From Rhizophlyctis rosea (lineage: Eukaryota; Chytridiomycota; Chytridiomycetes; Rhizophlyctidales; Rhizophlyctidaceae), in NCBI GenBank assembly GCA_027596075.1, contig JADGJC010000085.1:62001-126000 (forward strand): a stretch of DNA of 64,000 nucleotides, read 5' to 3'. The notes under the pieces are model-generated. The model did no database searches, was not told where the DNA came from, and saw only the letters and a list, made by a program, of their open reading frames with translations. Below are positions 33,030-43,290 of the stretch, in pieces. Positions within the stretch are counted from its first letter, which is position 1. Each line of letters starts with the position of its first letter. The position numbers and the translations under genes were made by a program.

Positions 33030-33789
33030 TTACCATATCCATTCCACTAAACAAATCGAGCGACTCCCGGTCGTCCTAGTCCGCTCGCCCCACGCATCCA
33101 CCTCCCACTCCCACATTTGCGAAACCGTATTGTTCCCTACTTCCATCCGCCACTTCTCAAATACAATGAATTCCCCACGAATAAGATGCACCACCGCCGG
33201 GCGGGGCCCAAAAATATCTTGCTTAGCATACATATCAATTATGTCTGCTTGGCTTGGTGACGACCAGCCGCAATCGGCCACAGCGAGATTGCCTGTATTG
33301 AGCCGCAGGAATTCGATGTCGCCGAAAGGGAGCGGGGGAGGGACCTTGCAAAAGAGCATGAAATGTCGAAGAGAGTAGACGTGCAGATCATACGACAGAG
33401 AAAAAAAGACCTCTTTGTTTGATGATAATATGAAATCGTGTCATAACAAACGCTCCTTTTGTGAACTAACTACCTCCCCACAATCCGGTTTTTGTGGCCA
33501 CGACTTCCAAGTCTGGAAGTCGCTATGACTTGATAGTAAACATGTGATATATGGGAGCTGGATTGACCGGAGAATCCTCCAAAATAGCGGCGAGACTTTC
33601 GGTGAAGGCAATGGGGCTGCGGGAAACAACTGATAGGAGCGGCGAAGGCAACGCATCTCTCAGTAGCTCTGGTGCTGCTGCAGTTCTGAAATCCACGCGA
33701 TGTGGTAAGAGGGGCGGGTGACCCTTCTCTCCGATGTTCGAAGGAATTCCGGGAGAAGTTCGACAAGCGCGGCATGAAGGAGATGCCAA
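33030..33789 (-). pseudogene. Decayed F-box family member
   Basis: Pieces in several frames align in order with the intact gene at 30031: PIAFTESLAAILEDSP with VIVFNETLAATLGVPS; MTRFHIIIKQ with MTRFNLIVKQ; LPFGDIEFLRLNTGNLAV with LPFHDIGFRPLNTGNIAL; WEWEVDAWGERT with REWEVDAQGQRT. Frame changes and stops separate the blocks, and the GRPGVDRF motif is lost by a shift. The F-box end is not found. It is a disabled copy, and its protein is not reconstructed here. Confidence 0.75.
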
Positions 33790-34097
33790 TGAGTTGTGGC
33801 TATTATCAGCTAATCCAATACCATGGTCCAGATGAATCTGATTGAGTCAAGTAGTACGTCACCGAATGAATTGCTCTCTGTAACCATAGTGACACATCGA
33901 ACCCAAGCACACAAACCAACAAACACTTGCCCCACCCGCCCACTTTATCCTCCCTTTCACACGCTACTCATCATCCAAGATCACCTCTCAACCTTACCTC
34001 AACGCAACAAAAGCAAAGGTCAGGTTTTAATGCTTATGCTAGTACTGACGCGTGACCACCGTGTACTCATGGTCGGATCTTGATCTGAAAATAACAG

Positions 34098-34597
34098 ATG
34101 TCCAACCCCCGTGTTTACTTCGACATTGCTGCCGACAACAAGCCCCTTGGGCGTGTCGTCATGGAGGTAAGAGATCTGCGAGGCATCTGACGGCATACAA
34201 CTGAACACTGTATCCTAACTGGCGACTTTCCCAATAGCTCCGCGCTGACGTTGTTCCCAAGACTGGTGAGGAATGGGTTGATTTCCATCTTGCTAGCTTC
34301 ATCTCCTGACGCCTTTTCCACAATTCTTCGCGCACCTTCGTAAAAAGCTGAGAACTTCCGTGCTCTTGTAAGTTCATGCTTGCATTTACATGATTACCGG
34401 GAAGCAACATGCTGAAAATTGGGTTATTTAGGCCACCGGCGAGAAGGGCTACGGTTACCAGGGATCTACTTTCCACCGTGTCATTCCCGTGAGTTTCAAA
34501 CGAGCAACGTGTAGGTTGCATTACCTGTTGCGTGTGCTGATATTGACCTCGCTGGTTTCGCGTAGGGCTTCATGTGCCAAGGTGGTGACTTCACTGC

Positions 34598-34631
<34 letters not shown>

Positions 34632-35131
34632 GCCAAGTTCGCTGACGAGGCATGTATCACAATGCGAATTCGTGAGAGGTGACCTTTCGCTCAATAATGT
34701 TCGACTTGTAGAACTTCACCTTGAAGCACACCGGCCCCGGTATTCTCTCCATGGCCAACGCTGGTATGTGCTTTTGCGAAAACCAGTGGTGAACGAGCAA
34801 TCATCTAAACATGCTCCATTCAGGCCCCAACACCAACGGCAGCCAGTTCTTCATCTGCACTGCCAAGACCACTTGGTATGCGTCAACCGCTTGTCATTCC
34901 GAAAGCATTTTGGATTAACAAATTGATCCTAAATACAGGCTCGATGGCAAGCACGTCGTCTTCGGCTCCGTCGTTGAGGGTTTGGACGTCATCAAGACCG
35001 TTGAGTCTTACGGTTCCGACTCTGGCAAGACCCGCGCCAAGATCACCGTTACCCAATCTGTAAGTTACATCGGGTTCGTACGATATCTTTCAATATCATT
35101 CACTAACTTTGATGTTCAGGGCCAATTGTAA
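34098..35131 (+). CDS. CPR1: Cyclophilin A-type peptidyl-prolyl isomerase (9 exons)
   Basis: Exons 34098-34166, 34238-34265, 34348-34367, 34432-34488, 34566-34649, 34712-34763, 34824-34875, 34939-35059 and 35120-35131 sum to 165 codons, giving 164 residues, the normal cyclophilin A length. Catalytic and cyclosporin-binding residues are present: the Arg and Phe in FHRVIPGF, Met and Gln in MCQGGDF, Trp in [12 protein letters not shown]. The protein starts [20 protein letters not shown] and ends TVTQSGQL. No targeting signal is visible, so a cytosolic or nuclear foldase is expected. Intron 5 begins GCATGT and ends TTGTAG, a GC-AG intron. An upstream leader intron ending AATAACAG directly before the ATG is likely. 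Confidence 0.96.
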
Positions 35132-35512
35132 ATTTCTCCCGCTTCGTGATGCATGCTGTTCATTTGCGCAGTTAGTCAAGTAAGGCATGCTGGATGGGCG
35201 CTGACTAACGAGCGTTCATCGGTAAATATATTGCATATGTTCAAGTGATATCATTTCTTGGTACTGGAGGCGTACATGAGTTCGGCTTCAATAATGTAGC
35301 TTCACAAGACAGCCGCCCGTGCCGCCCTCCACTATGATGGGAATCCCTTGACCATCCCACATGGGGATATTGGGGGTCGCCTCCTCATGCATATGCCCAT
35401 TCGTTCCGTCTTCACCTTCCCCTGGATGCATTCGATGATTTACTATTTACATATCACAAGCAATATGAGAACACATCTAATATACAGCTTCGCCCATCAT
35501 CATCTTAAGCCG
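35132..35512. other. Short intergenic region between convergent genes
   Basis: This is the 3' flank of cyclophilin and of the GH26 gene. No coding frame or repeat is supported. Confidence 0.5.
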
Positions 35513-37351
35513 CTACAAATCCTCCAAATTGACAACTATAGGACTATTATACACTTCCTTAACGTGATCGAAAGTGTTGTACGTCTCCGTCAAGATGTAG
35601 TCCGAGTTCCAAGTCGCGAAGTATGACCAAATAGCACCGGTTGATTGCACATCGGTGATGTTGGGGATGGGACCGTTCTCCGCCATGGCTATGAGCTTAG
35701 TGGAATTGGTAAGAGACTTGAGTGCGTAGTAGTCGAGGGCGTAGGCTTCGTATTGATGGGCGGGGGAGTCTGGTGGCAGATCTTTATCAGTACATTTCTT
35801 TGAAAGCAAAAAGCGATGGACCATCCAAAGCTACTCACATCTATCAACCGACACTACATCGACTTTGTTGGTGCCCGGGTACCAGGTCTTGTCAATGCCG
35901 TTGGAGAAGTTATGCACCCAAATAACATTATGAATTCCCGCCTTTCCAAACTCCTCCTGAATGATGTCCCACAACTTCAAATACGGCACAGCATCCTGTG
36001 CTCCCCACCAGAACCACCCGCCTGCCGGTTCGTGTAGCGGACGGAACAACACCGGCACACCAGCTGCTGCAAGAAGTTTGAACTTGCTAATCAGAACTTG
36101 GATGTCAGCCAAGATGCCGGTATTCTCAGGTGTTCCCGGAGTGACCGCAGCAGTGATGGAGAAGTTTGTGTTGGCGGTGTAGAAGTCCGTTGCATTTGGT
36201 GGGAACCAGTGCCATTGGTATTGGACTATGCCTTTGTGATTGTGCCAGGCTATGGCACGTTCAACGGAGCCGTCGTCGAAGTTGTTTTTGCCGACGTAGA
36301 AGATGAAGTCGAAGAGGCTGGTGTAGTGACAACTGTTAGCATCCGAAAACTACGCAAGTGCAAATAATTTCAACGAGAAGGGGTTACATACCGAACAGCG
36401 GGCGTATGTCCCGTCAAATTCTTAACAAACTCAAACTCCAAATCCCGATTCTTACTAGCATCCGCCGTCTCAGCCTGCCCACTCAACATCTTCTTCCCAC
36501 TCAAGGACTTCAGTGCGGTCCATAAGGCTTGCGTATTATCATCCGCAGAGGCGTCGATCAAGCCACCAATAGCAAAAGGACCGTAACTATCAATGACTGG
36601 ACATGCGTTACAACTTTTCAAACAGTATCCGGACATCCAGGATTGGCTGCATTGGCCCCAGCCTGCTTGTTGTTCACAGGTGTAGCCGTCGCTGCCCGGG
36701 TAGATGTCTGTGCAGGGGACGTTGGGGGTGGAGGTGGAGGTGGTGGATGATGTGGTTGTGGCGGGAAGGTTGGTGATGGAGGGTGGTGCTTGGGTTGATG
36801 TTGTAATTGGAGATGAAACGGTTATGGTTGGAACCGTAGTAGTGGAATTGGAACTGTCTCCTTGTAATGTCACAGTTACGGTTGCTACTGGGGTGGTGAC
36901 GGTGACAGTTGGAGTACTAGCTGTGATGGTACAGGTACCAGAACCTATAACGGTGGTTGTGATTTGAGCACCGGTGGTGGTCATAGAGGTCTTGCGAGTG
37001 GTAGTTGTCGAGCCCCTACGAGTGGTAGTCGTAGCTGTCTTGGATGTGGTCGTTTTACTCTTGGTTGATGACCTACGTGTAGTGGTAGTGGTCGTGCGGG
37101 TGCTGGACGTGATGGCCTCCACGTTCTGGCATTCCGAGTACTTCTTATTCACCACAACGCTACGGATGCCACAGTATATCAACGATTTGTTACGAGCATT
37201 GATACTAAGGCGCAATATGCACTTACCAGGACCATCCTTTAGGGCACGTCCCATTGCCCTGGAATCCAACACCACCACATTGACGGTCTGAGCTTGCCGC
37301 CAATGCAAGGGAAGGAAGAAATAGAGCAGCAGCAGCCTTGTAGATGTGCAT
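35513..37351 (-). CDS. Secreted modular mannanase: CBM1, Thr-rich linker, ShKT-like module, GH26 (4 exons)
   Basis: Exons 37351-37227, 37159-36392, 36317-35839 and 35769-35513 join to 543 codons (542 residues). Exon 1 gives a signal peptide (MHIYKAAAALFLPSLALA) and the start of a CBM1 (QCGGVGFQGNGTCPKGWSC), completed by VVVNKKYSECQ after a 67-nt intron. A long Thr/Ser linker follows, then a six-cysteine ShKT-like module (CTDIYPGSDGYTCEQQ, WGQCSQSWMSGYCLKSCNAC). The GH26 domain begins near KKMLSGQAET. It contains YQWHWFPPN, FRPLHEPAGGWFWWG with the acid/base Glu, VIWVHNFS, WYPGTNKVDVVSVDRYS, and AENGPIPN with the probable nucleophile Glu. It is expected to cleave beta-1,4-mannan outside the cell, with CBM1 anchoring it to cellulose. 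Confidence 0.93.
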
Positions 37352-37410
37352 GATTGTAAAAGTGTTCACCTTGTGGCCGCAACATGCGGAATCGATGGGA
37401 CGGTCTTGCC

Positions 37411-37418
37411 ATTATATA
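37411..37418 (-). promoter_or_regulatory. Candidate TATA box of the GH26 gene
   Basis: On the minus strand the sequence reads ATATATAAT about 60 nt upstream of the ATG at 37351. The position and match suit a fungal core promoter. No experimental start is known. Confidence 0.45.
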
Positions 37419-38813
37419 TCTCAACAGGTTGCATGCTGTTTCACGTCTCGAAGCGACTTGTGGTTACTCAATTTGAGAAATGTTGCTGACTTCTGGCAAT
37501 TTTTGTATTCGCCTGCCGCAACGGGTGTTGTTGTTAAAAAGGAGAAGCTGAAGTCGGGCTTGGGAGTGACGGTTGTGAGCGCGTTGGTGGCGCTAGCGAA
37601 GGTCGCACGAAGACAGATCATAGCATGTAAGAGCTGACGTCTCCCGCCACTGGGAGCCCTCTTGAAACTTCCTAGCATTTGTGCAGTTGGAGCTGATGGT
37701 GCAGAAGCGAAATGGTCCGGAGCATCCATTTACGTGCAGGCATGTGCGCCTATCTATGATTCACTGTTCGCACGAACATGACTCAACTTCACGTCGGTGT
37801 CGGTATGCTGTTGATTTATCCAAGCATGAAGAATGCCGACAAGTTCATCACTGTAAAGAATTATGGAATTGTGAGTGTCTATCTTGATAACACGCATACT
37901 GTAGCTATATCGAATGGCATCTCACTGAATAACGGTTGCAGTATGCGGTATGTGCTAAAACTGGTGTCGGTCTACAATCGAAGCAATCGTGCCTTCCTGG
38001 GAATTTATTCATCCATCTGTAAGAGGTAATGTAACAAAGCTTTTGGATAGGTCAGGCAGATAAACTAACGGCTGATGCTGCTTTTCACATAAGCGCCGAA
38101 AATATTGCCAAAGAGAACCATACCAAGTATCCTACGTTGATTGATTACAGATCTCATGGACATGCATGGATCCCAGCAACATCATTATTTGGACACTCAT
38201 GGTTACTACGTCAGCAGGACTTCTGAAGCGCATTCACATACTTCACATTCCCACATAAGATAGTTTTTCAAAAAAGGAATTCGCACAACTTGAACCCGCG
38301 CGTGGAAGGCTTGGCGCGACCTTGCCACCAAGCATACACACAAGCTCCGCCTCGGATGCACGAGGGGCGGCAGGCTCTCACAAAACCTTACCACTGCCTC
38401 TTCCCACGCTCACACCCATTTAGCTGCGGGAACTTAGTGACAATTGTGGATGGTAGAGACCACTTGTTCTCAATTGAGCGTTCTTGTGAAAGGTGTTTCG
38501 ACGCTGTAGCTGAAGTGCGGGAAGGTAGCTAGGCGAGGCAATACATTTGAGGTTGGAGTCTCTGCATTGTTTGTTTACTTCAGCGTCGGTAAACAAAGTG
38601 CTCACCTGTTGGTATTTGTCTGCAGAAAGTAACTCTACTGAACAGCATACCGTACTCCAAATTCGAGGTGCTATTGTGCATAATACGACGTTGTTTTGAC
38701 GGGGAGTTTGGTAAGGGGCGCCCAGAGCGAAGATGTTGCATTTGGGTTTTCCCGCCCGGAACCTTTCTCACAATTGCTATGCATCCGTCACTTTCCAGAA
38801 CTTTTTATGAGAA
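37419..38813. other. Intergenic region between divergent GH26 and type I membrane protein genes
   Basis: The frame 37778-38029 (plus; MLLIYPSMKNADKFITVKNY) is short and has no domain. Other frames overlap. This interval should contain both divergent promoters. Confidence 0.4.
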
Positions 38814-38820
38814 TATATAT
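38814..38820 (+). promoter_or_regulatory. Candidate TATA box
   Basis: TATATAT lies about 46 nt upstream of the ATG at 38866. A short leader is implied. Confidence 0.4.
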
Positions 38821-38865
38821 CTTCTCGCCCAACACACTAGCAGAAATAACAAAAGCACACACATA

Positions 38866-39843
38866 ATGACTGCAGCTATCTCTGTGCGACCTAGTCAGCG
38901 CCGACTGCTTTGTTCCTTCCTCTCCACCATCCTCCTATTATCCCACTCCCTCCTCGTCCACGCCATCCCCCAAGACGACACAGACACCACCCAACCATCA
39001 ACCACGAACCCACCTTCAACCCCCTCCCCCTCCCCCTCCCCAACCTCCACATCCTCCCACCCCTCCCCAACAACCCCAAACTCAAACCGCAAAGGCTCCG
39101 GCGCCCCACTCGACACCGCCAACATAATCATAATAGTAATAATCTGCGGCATGACCGCCCTCTTCGGTATAGGCGTCTACGCCCGCTACCGCCGCTCCGC
39201 ACAAGCCGAATCCGCCCTCGAAGAACGTCTCGCCGCGCGGATCCGCGAACGGCATCAGAGTCTTTTGGACCGTGAGGGAGGAGGGGTGGAGCGGCAGCAG
39301 ACGTTGCCGCGGTATGAGAGTTGGAAGAGTGCGCCGAGGTATCAGGATCGGACGGCGGAGCGGGGTGGTGGTGGGTCGGGGTTGGATAGGACGTTGAGTA
39401 GGACGTTGGGGTGGGTTAGGGGTGGGAGTTTGAGGAGTTTGGGTGGGGAGAGGGGCGAGGGGGATTTGGTTGCGGATGCGCAGGAGATGGGGAGGGTGTC
39501 GGTTGAGACGGGGTATGGGTTTAGTGATGGGGGAAGTGAGTCGGCTTCGTCGCGCGGGTTGGTGGGGAGTGCGAGGACGGAAAGTGAGAGGTTGCTGGTG
39601 GACGGACGGGGAGAGTCTGATATTGGAGCCGGACGGGACGTCAGTCGATCCCTTGAAACCCGAACGGATTTAGAAGACGTAAATCTGGGCGATATACCCC
39701 TAGATGCATCATTCTCCTCACGCCACCCGCCAACCTATCACGAAACCGTCAAAGCCGACAAACTCCTCCGAGGGGAATCCGTTTCGTCTAGTGGTTCGAG
39801 CATAAATAGGCCTTCAATAAGGGCCGGCGACACGATCATATGA
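38866..39843 (+). CDS. Type I membrane protein with STP-rich ectodomain and PPTY motif
   Basis: A single exon of 325 residues starts at MTAAISVRPSQ (38866), just downstream of a TATA element; an upstream in-frame start at 38668 is not favoured. Its signal peptide (LLCSFLSTILLLSHSLLVHA) is followed by about 60 residues of Ser/Thr/Pro, a likely O-glycosylated stalk. One membrane helix follows (ANIIIIVIICGMTALFGIGV), then basic YARYRR and a long cytosolic tail. The tail is Gly/Arg/Ser-rich and has RHPPTYHE, a PPxY motif. The build (STP stalk, one helix, basic border) resembles fungal cell-wall sensors of the WSC/MID type but lacks their Cys domain. It shares PPxY logic with the protein at 28561. 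Confidence 0.75.
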   Translation: MTAAISVRPSQRRLLCSFLSTILLLSHSLLVHAIPQDDTDTTQPSTTNPPSTPSPSPSPTSTSSHPSPTTPNSNRKGSGAPLDTANIIIIVIICGMTALFGIGVYARYRRSAQAESALEERLAARIRERHQSLLDREGGGVERQQTLPRYESWKSAPRYQDRTAERGGGGSGLDRTLSRTLGWVRGGSLRSLGGERGEGDLVADAQEMGRVSVETGYGFSDGGSESASSRGLVGSARTESERLLVDGRGESDIGAGRDVSRSLETRTDLEDVNLGDIPLDASFSSRHPPTYHETVKADKLLRGESVSSSGSSINRPSIRAGDTII

Positions 39844-40075
39844 TACCGTTTGCTGCGAAGATTTTTGGTCGCGGATTGCTAGTAGTTTTGGGATACCAAT
39901 GTTTCATGCTGCATATCTGTAAACGTTTGGAAAGCACAACACGCTTTCCGTGTATTTACTTGTATTATACATACTTTGTACAAGCCATGACTTAGGTAAA
40001 AAGGCAAATAGCACTCTGTAAATTGCTACAGGTCTTACGATCATCTCACCAAACCACGCACCACACCACTACTCA
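39844..40075. other. Intergenic 3' flank
   Basis: This short stretch lies between two convergent genes. No feature is seen beyond AT-rich sequence around 39950-39990. Confidence 0.5.
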
Positions 40076-41456
40076 TCACATAACCACACACTCCTTACTC
40101 TCCCCCTTCTTAGCCCTCCCCTGATCCGGATAAAGCAATATCGCCATCTTCGCCATCATCTCCATATCCCTCCTCTCCATCTCCTTCTCACTCAAAAACC
40201 CCCTCCCCCCATCCAACAACGTATCATCATCCGCTTGCGGATTATACCCACCACCCTCCAAAACACCCATAAGCTCCAACGCAGCATCCACCTTCTTCAT
40301 CAACCAATCATGATGAATCAACCCCTGCAGCCACTCTTTTGGGAGGCCGGAATACCCGACCAGACAGCCCATCAACGCGCCAGCAACGGCGCCGTTTGTG
40401 TCCGCGTCGCCGCCTTGCATGGTTAGGGTTGTGATGAGGGATTTGAAGTGTTGGCCAGAGGATGAGGGGTTGTGTTGGAGTGACGATAGGAGTTGGGTTA
40501 GGCACCATGTTGCGCAGCCTAGTGTTCGGTAGGTGTACCCAATGCTTTCCCTTTTGTCTATTTCCAGCGCTTCTATGCTGGGTGGGAAGCAGAAGCGAGA
40601 CAGTTCTTCTTTCGCGGTTGGGATGTCTGATTCTGATATGTCGGGTGGCTGTAGGTAGTGGTTTGCGACTGTTTGGACGGTAGTTTGGAGAAGGTCTGTA
40701 CTTGGTGGGGAGCCAGTGAGGATTTCGTGTATCATTCTGGTGACTATGACTGAGCTGACGATACACCGAGGATCAGCATGCGTCGTGCTGGCGATGGATT
40801 CTGTGGTGTTTTGGACGGCTTCCATGCCTTTGGGGGCAAGGAGTGCGCCAATGATTGCTGTACGCATGACTGCACCGTTTGGGGCGACGACGCGGCCGGT
40901 TCGTTCCCAGTATTGTCGGGCTGTGCCGACGGGATCGGATTCATAGTTTTTGTCCGTGACGATGCTGCCTGTTGTCTTTCCGATGCCACATGCCGGCTTG
41001 TCTAGGCATCGTAGGCCTTGTTGGACCCAGATTCGGAGGCGGGTTGCAAAGTCTTTGGGGTCGATGGTGGTGCCGCCGCTTCGGAGGAAGGAGAAGAGGA
41101 TGAGGAGTTGTTGGTCGGTGTCGTCGGTGAAGTCTCCTGTTGTCCACCGCACTCTGTGTTGGTCGATATGGAATGGGACGGAGGATGGGAGGGCGGCGTC
41201 TCCACCGAACGCGAAGGTAGGATGTTCGGAGCCATAAACCCTTATGGCTTGCCACCGAGGTAAGAACTCTGTGGCAAGACCAATCGCGTCACCTAGTGCC
41301 GCACCTATAGTAATTTATGTTATTCAAGATTGAAGACTTCCCAAAATCAGGCGGACAATACAAACCGAAAAGGACACCTCTGACTTTGTCGATAACGGCA
41401 TCGCGGTCTAGCGTTGTCCAAGCCAGGTTGGGGGTGACTTCTGCAGGGGAGGCCAT
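40076..41456 (-). CDS. ADP-ribosylglycohydrolase (DraG/ARH family), 2 exons
   Basis: Exon 1 (41456-41366, MASPAEVTPNLAW) and exon 2 (41304-40076) join across a GTTTGT...CTATAG intron inside the family's first motif (VLFGAALGDAIGLATEF). They encode 439 residues. The metal-binding signatures are present: GDFTDDTDQ, PNGAVMR, and GGDADTNGAVAG near the C-terminal third. The family hydrolyses ADP-ribose linked to protein side chains or related compounds, using two Mg ions held by these Asp/Thr residues. The length is within the range of fungal members. The C-terminal tail (KKGESKECVVM) ends in a CVVM sequence, a possible CaaX-type prenylation site, which is unusual for this family. Confidence 0.92.
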
Positions 41457-42389
41457 GTTTTCTCGTTCCGATATCCAATAGGAGGTAGGAGGTGACAACA
41501 ATCAGGACTATTTTATATTCTTTTGGCACAGTGTTTGATGTGCAACTCATTATCAAAGGTTCAAAAGATCCTGAAACTTACCAACGTGGCAAGTCCAGGG
41601 TGCCTGGAACCCGCAATTGCGCAGCGTCAGGTTAGCCACATGGATTGCAATATGGTGTTACAAGCCAATCAATCCAAACTTCAATTTTGCACCAAAAAGG
41701 AAATCTTTGATGTCCGAAACATGCTGAGGGGTTGCACAAGCTCCAACCAAATTAAAGAGTGGGGTTGCCGACGACCACGTGGATGCCTTCCATCTTCAAC
41801 TTCGTAAACACTCCATCAAATTCGAGCTTCAAAACCGTCCTACAGACACATAACGGTTATTCACATAAGTGCGTATGCCCGTCTATGGGCGTTAAGGTTG
41901 GTATCGGACCTTCTCGGGACTTCTTTTCCGTGGACTTCTTCCAGCAGTCATAAGCACTTACACCACTTTCTCTTTTTCCAGTCTTGGACAGACTTCGTCG
42001 CCGCTCTATCGGAAGGAAAGAAATGGGTTGACTGTTTCCCTAATGAGACCTCAACATTGTGGATCGATACCACAAAAATGACCTCGGACCTCCGGCGGCT
42101 TGAGTTGATGGAGGAAGGTGACGGAATATACCCATTTTCGGGTTCGGTTTGGGTGGCGGGATGGTGGGTTTCTGCAACGGCTATTAGATTTCGTCAATTA
42201 CATGTGCTAATGATGTTCGGTTCCAGGAATGACACATACACCTTACATACACATACACGTACCAAACTCTACAATCATATCGATTTTGAACGCATCCGGC
42301 AGCTTTACACTCATGCTAAGGGCGTCGGCTTTCTCCTTGAGGGATCGATCTCTTAGTGTTTCCCTCCGGGTTGAGACAGCTTTGAGGTC
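41457..42389. other. Mostly unassigned region with a weak plus-strand coding fragment
   Basis: A plus-strand segment at 41984-42150 (SWTDFVAALSEGKKWVDCFP then TLWIDTTKMTSDLRRLELME) reads like real protein, and its frame runs to 42356, but I could not attach it to exons with a start or to a family. It may be a gene remnant. The rest is unsupported. Confidence 0.3.
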
Positions 42390-43290
42390 GGATTTGAGAC
42401 TTCTTTGCGCCTGGTCGCAATGTCTCTAAGTACATATCTGGGCTCTGACATATAGATCCTCGTTGATCTGTCAGAGACCAAAGAAGGTTGTCTCAGCACA
42501 AGGAGCCCATGTTGCACCGCCGGACACCTTATCTTTTGCCTTAGAGCCGGCAGCTTTGACTTCAAGCGGCGCAATTTCCGACTCGCTTTTCTGCCTTCGA
42601 GTGGAGATGCATTGAGAGTTGGGTGTTAGACATTTTGGCGCCTGGCGCAATGTCTTGGTTGTCTCGGCATAAAGGAGCCCATGTTGCACCGCCGGACAAC
42701 TGTCAAGTTGCGCTATATCTTGGTCATCTATCAGCTTTGACTTCTGTGGGACATATAACCTCGGCTCGCTTTCTGCCTTCGGGCGGAGATGCCTTCATGA
42801 GTTGGGTTGTTGGACTTTTCGGCTTGGCAATGTGTTGGTTGTCTTGGACCTTAGTTGGACCGCCGGACAGCCGATACGTTGTGCTGCATCTAAGTCATTT
42901 GGTAGCTTTGACTTCTGAGGGATGAACAAACTCGGCTCGCTTCCTGCTTTCGGGTGGAGATGCACTATGAGTCGGGTTTTGAGACTTTTGCGGCGGCGTG
43001 ATGTGTTGGTTGTCTCGGCATATGGATCCTAGTTGGACCGCCGGACATCTATTACGTTATGCTGCTTCTGGGTCATTTGGCAGCTGTGGATAAACAAACT
43101 CGGCTCGCTTTCTGCTTTCGGGTGGAGATGCCTCTATGAGTCGGGTGTTGAGACTCTTTGCGCCTGCCGCAAAGTCTCTTAGTGGGCTTCAACGATGGAA
43201 CATAATCGGCTCGCTTTCTGCTTTCGGGTGGAGATGCCTTTATGAGTCGATTAATGAGATTTTGTGCGTCTGTCACAATGTCTATAGTGG
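42390..43290. repeat. Tandem repeat array, 171/180-bp units
   Basis: The motif GGTTGTCT begins at 42486, 42657, 42837 and 43008, giving spacings of 171, 180 and 171 bp. Each unit then has a conserved GACCGCCGGACA-type core (about 42516, 42690, 42859, 43037), CAGCTTTGACTTC, CTCGGCTCGCTTTCTGC and a GGGTGGAGATGC...ATGAGT block. A truncated fifth unit lies at about 43160-43290 and a partial one precedes 42486. All full spacings are multiples of three and the plus frame 42623-42925 stays open across two units, but the encoded repeat matches nothing known. It is satellite-like, or a relic of a repeat protein. Confidence 0.85.

Noticed and set aside
36704..37291. Val-rich plus-strand frames opposite the GH26 linker
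   Set aside because: They are antisense shadows of the Thr-rich linker.
42623..42925. 100-codon open frame across two satellite units as a repeat protein
   Set aside because: It breaks in the other units and matches nothing known; better explained by the repeat itself.
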